NCBI GenBank assembly: GCA_021153325.1
Contig: JAGKTQ010000055.1
Span: 1-6,854, forward strand
DNA: 6,854 nucleotides
DNA from: Lachnospiraceae bacterium
GTDB lineage: Bacteria; Bacillota; Clostridia; Lachnospirales; Lachnospiraceae
Reading direction: 5' to 3'
Shown here: positions 6,159-6,854 of the stretch, piece after piece
How positions within the stretch are numbered: position 1 is the stretch's first letter
Layout: every line of letters begins with the position of its first letter
Made by a program: the position numbers and the translations under genes
The notes under the pieces: model-generated
Told to the model about the DNA's origin: nothing
What the model saw: the letters and a program-made list of their open reading frames with translations, nothing else
Databases searched by the model: none

Positions 6159-6764
6159 ATGTTGAATTATATATGGGCATTTATGATACTTTTAGGAATT
6201 GTGTACGGTACATTCACTGGTAATATGGAAAGTCTGACAAACGCAGCAATGGACTCGGCAGGGGAAGCGGTTTCTCTTTGCATTACCATGTTGGGCGTGA
6301 TGGCACTTTGGATGGGACTTATGGAAATAGCACAAAAATCAGGGCTTATTGCTAAGCTGACGCGAGGAATTCAGCCCTTTATTTCTTTTATGTTTCCCAA
6401 AATTCCAAAAGAACATGAAGCAAGGGAATATATTTCTACAAATCTGATCGCAAATGTGTTAGGACTCGGCTGGGCATGTACCCCTGCAGGACTGAAGGCA
6501 ATGGAAGCACTATCCAAATTAGAGCAGGAACGAGGAAATGCACAGTATATTGAAAAGGGGAAGCTGAGAGATGCCAGTGATGAGATGTGTACTTTTTTGA
6601 TTTTAAATATTTCATCTTTGCAGCTGATTCCAGTAAATATGATTGCGTATCGGAGTCAGTATGGAAGCACAAATCCGGCAGCAGTGCTTGCACCGGCACT
6701 TATAGCGACGTTTTTTAGTACGATGGTGGCTGTAGTGTACTGCAAAGTGAAGGAGAGAGGTTAG
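6159..6764 (+). CDS. spmA: Spore maturation protein A (SpmA)
   Basis: This integral membrane protein of the Gate/nucleoside-recognition family acts with SpmB in spore core dehydration and heat resistance in bacilli and clostridia. From the ATG at 6159 it has 201 residues, close to the 196 of Bacillus subtilis SpmA. Recognisable blocks are LGVMALWMGLMEIAQKSGL (45-63), PFISFMFPKIPKEH (73-86), STNLIANVLGLGWACTPAGLKAME (93-116) and CTFLILNISSLQLIPVNMIAYRSQYGS (144-170), with hydrophobic helices near 4-20, 37-58, 145-163 and 176-196. The start is chosen because MLNYIWAFMILLGIVYG aligns with the family N-terminus. In-frame alternatives at 6126 (TTG), 6132 and 6147 would add 11, 9 and 4 residues. 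The ribosome site is weak (GGAAATGG, 6143-6150). The usual partner spmB is not seen directly after it. Confidence 0.92.
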   Translation: MLNYIWAFMILLGIVYGTFTGNMESLTNAAMDSAGEAVSLCITMLGVMALWMGLMEIAQKSGLIAKLTRGIQPFISFMFPKIPKEHEAREYISTNLIANVLGLGWACTPAGLKAMEALSKLEQERGNAQYIEKGKLRDASDEMCTFLILNISSLQLIPVNMIAYRSQYGSTNPAAVLAPALIATFFSTMVAVVYCKVKERG

Positions 6765-6854
6765 ATTTGGATATATAGAATAATTATAACAATAAATTCA
6801 TGTTCGATAATTATATGATTTTATTGGGCGGTATAATAGAATAAACTTATTGAA
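6765..6854. other. A/T-rich region after spmA, no supported gene
   Basis: This short stretch has no supported gene and no convincing terminator. It contains two copies of ATAATTATA (6780-6788 and 6807-6815) and an isolated TATAAT (6832-6837) without a clear -35, which might belong to a promoter for a gene beyond the right edge. A 14-codon open frame (6800-6844) has no ribosome site. Confidence 0.4.

Noticed and set aside
6780..6815. Paired ATAATTATA copies as a terminator or protein-binding site
   Set aside because: A/T-only arms in A/T-rich DNA, with no T run after them; readily explained by base composition.
6800..6844. 14-codon open frame after spmA
   Set aside because: No ribosome site, no similarity to SpmB that I recognise, and such a length is expected by chance.
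1..6854. Mobile element, tRNA, rRNA or CRISPR array
   Set aside because: No transposase or integrase, no terminal repeats with target duplication, no cloverleaf-like segment and no regularly spaced repeats were found on reading both strands.

Overview
The window reads as chromosome of a low-GC, spore-forming Firmicute, most likely a clostridium of the Lachnospiraceae type. The basis is the A/T-rich base use with Clostridia-style proteins, a SpmA spore-maturation protein, a FabH preceded by a TTTGA-N3-TCAAA palindrome of the MarR-type fatty-acid regulators (FabT/FabR), and an ECF sigma factor whose partner lacks the zinc anti-sigma motif. The genus cannot be fixed from this sequence. All six credible genes are on the plus strand.

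Layout. Positions 1-178 hold a near-consensus housekeeping promoter, a palindromic operator just after it, and a long leader. fabH (179-1153) follows as a single gene, not as part of a complete fab cluster, and a hairpin lies just after it. At 1252-2376 there is an ECF-type promoter, an ECF sigma factor gene and an overlapping gene for a single-pass membrane protein that is probably its anti-sigma factor. A second copy of the same promoter, with identical element spacing (2393-2427), precedes a gene for a 789-residue lipoprotein with a C-terminal transglutaminase-like domain and a complete Cys-His-Asp triad. A second, very acidic lipoprotein gene follows after about 50 bases, and a strong intrinsic terminator (6041-6084) closes the block. 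The window then has spmA (6159-6764), with a weak sigma-E-like promoter candidate, and ends in about 90 A/T-rich bases without a supported gene.

How the parts work together. The central block (1252-6084) looks like a self-contained envelope-signalling unit. The membrane protein probably holds the sigma factor inactive. On release, the sigma factor would transcribe its own operon from the first promoter and the two surface lipoproteins from the second. This rests on the matched promoters and gene order; the inducing signal and the substrate of the transglutaminase-like protein cannot be read from the sequence. fabH and spmA appear to be unrelated neighbours under separate control.
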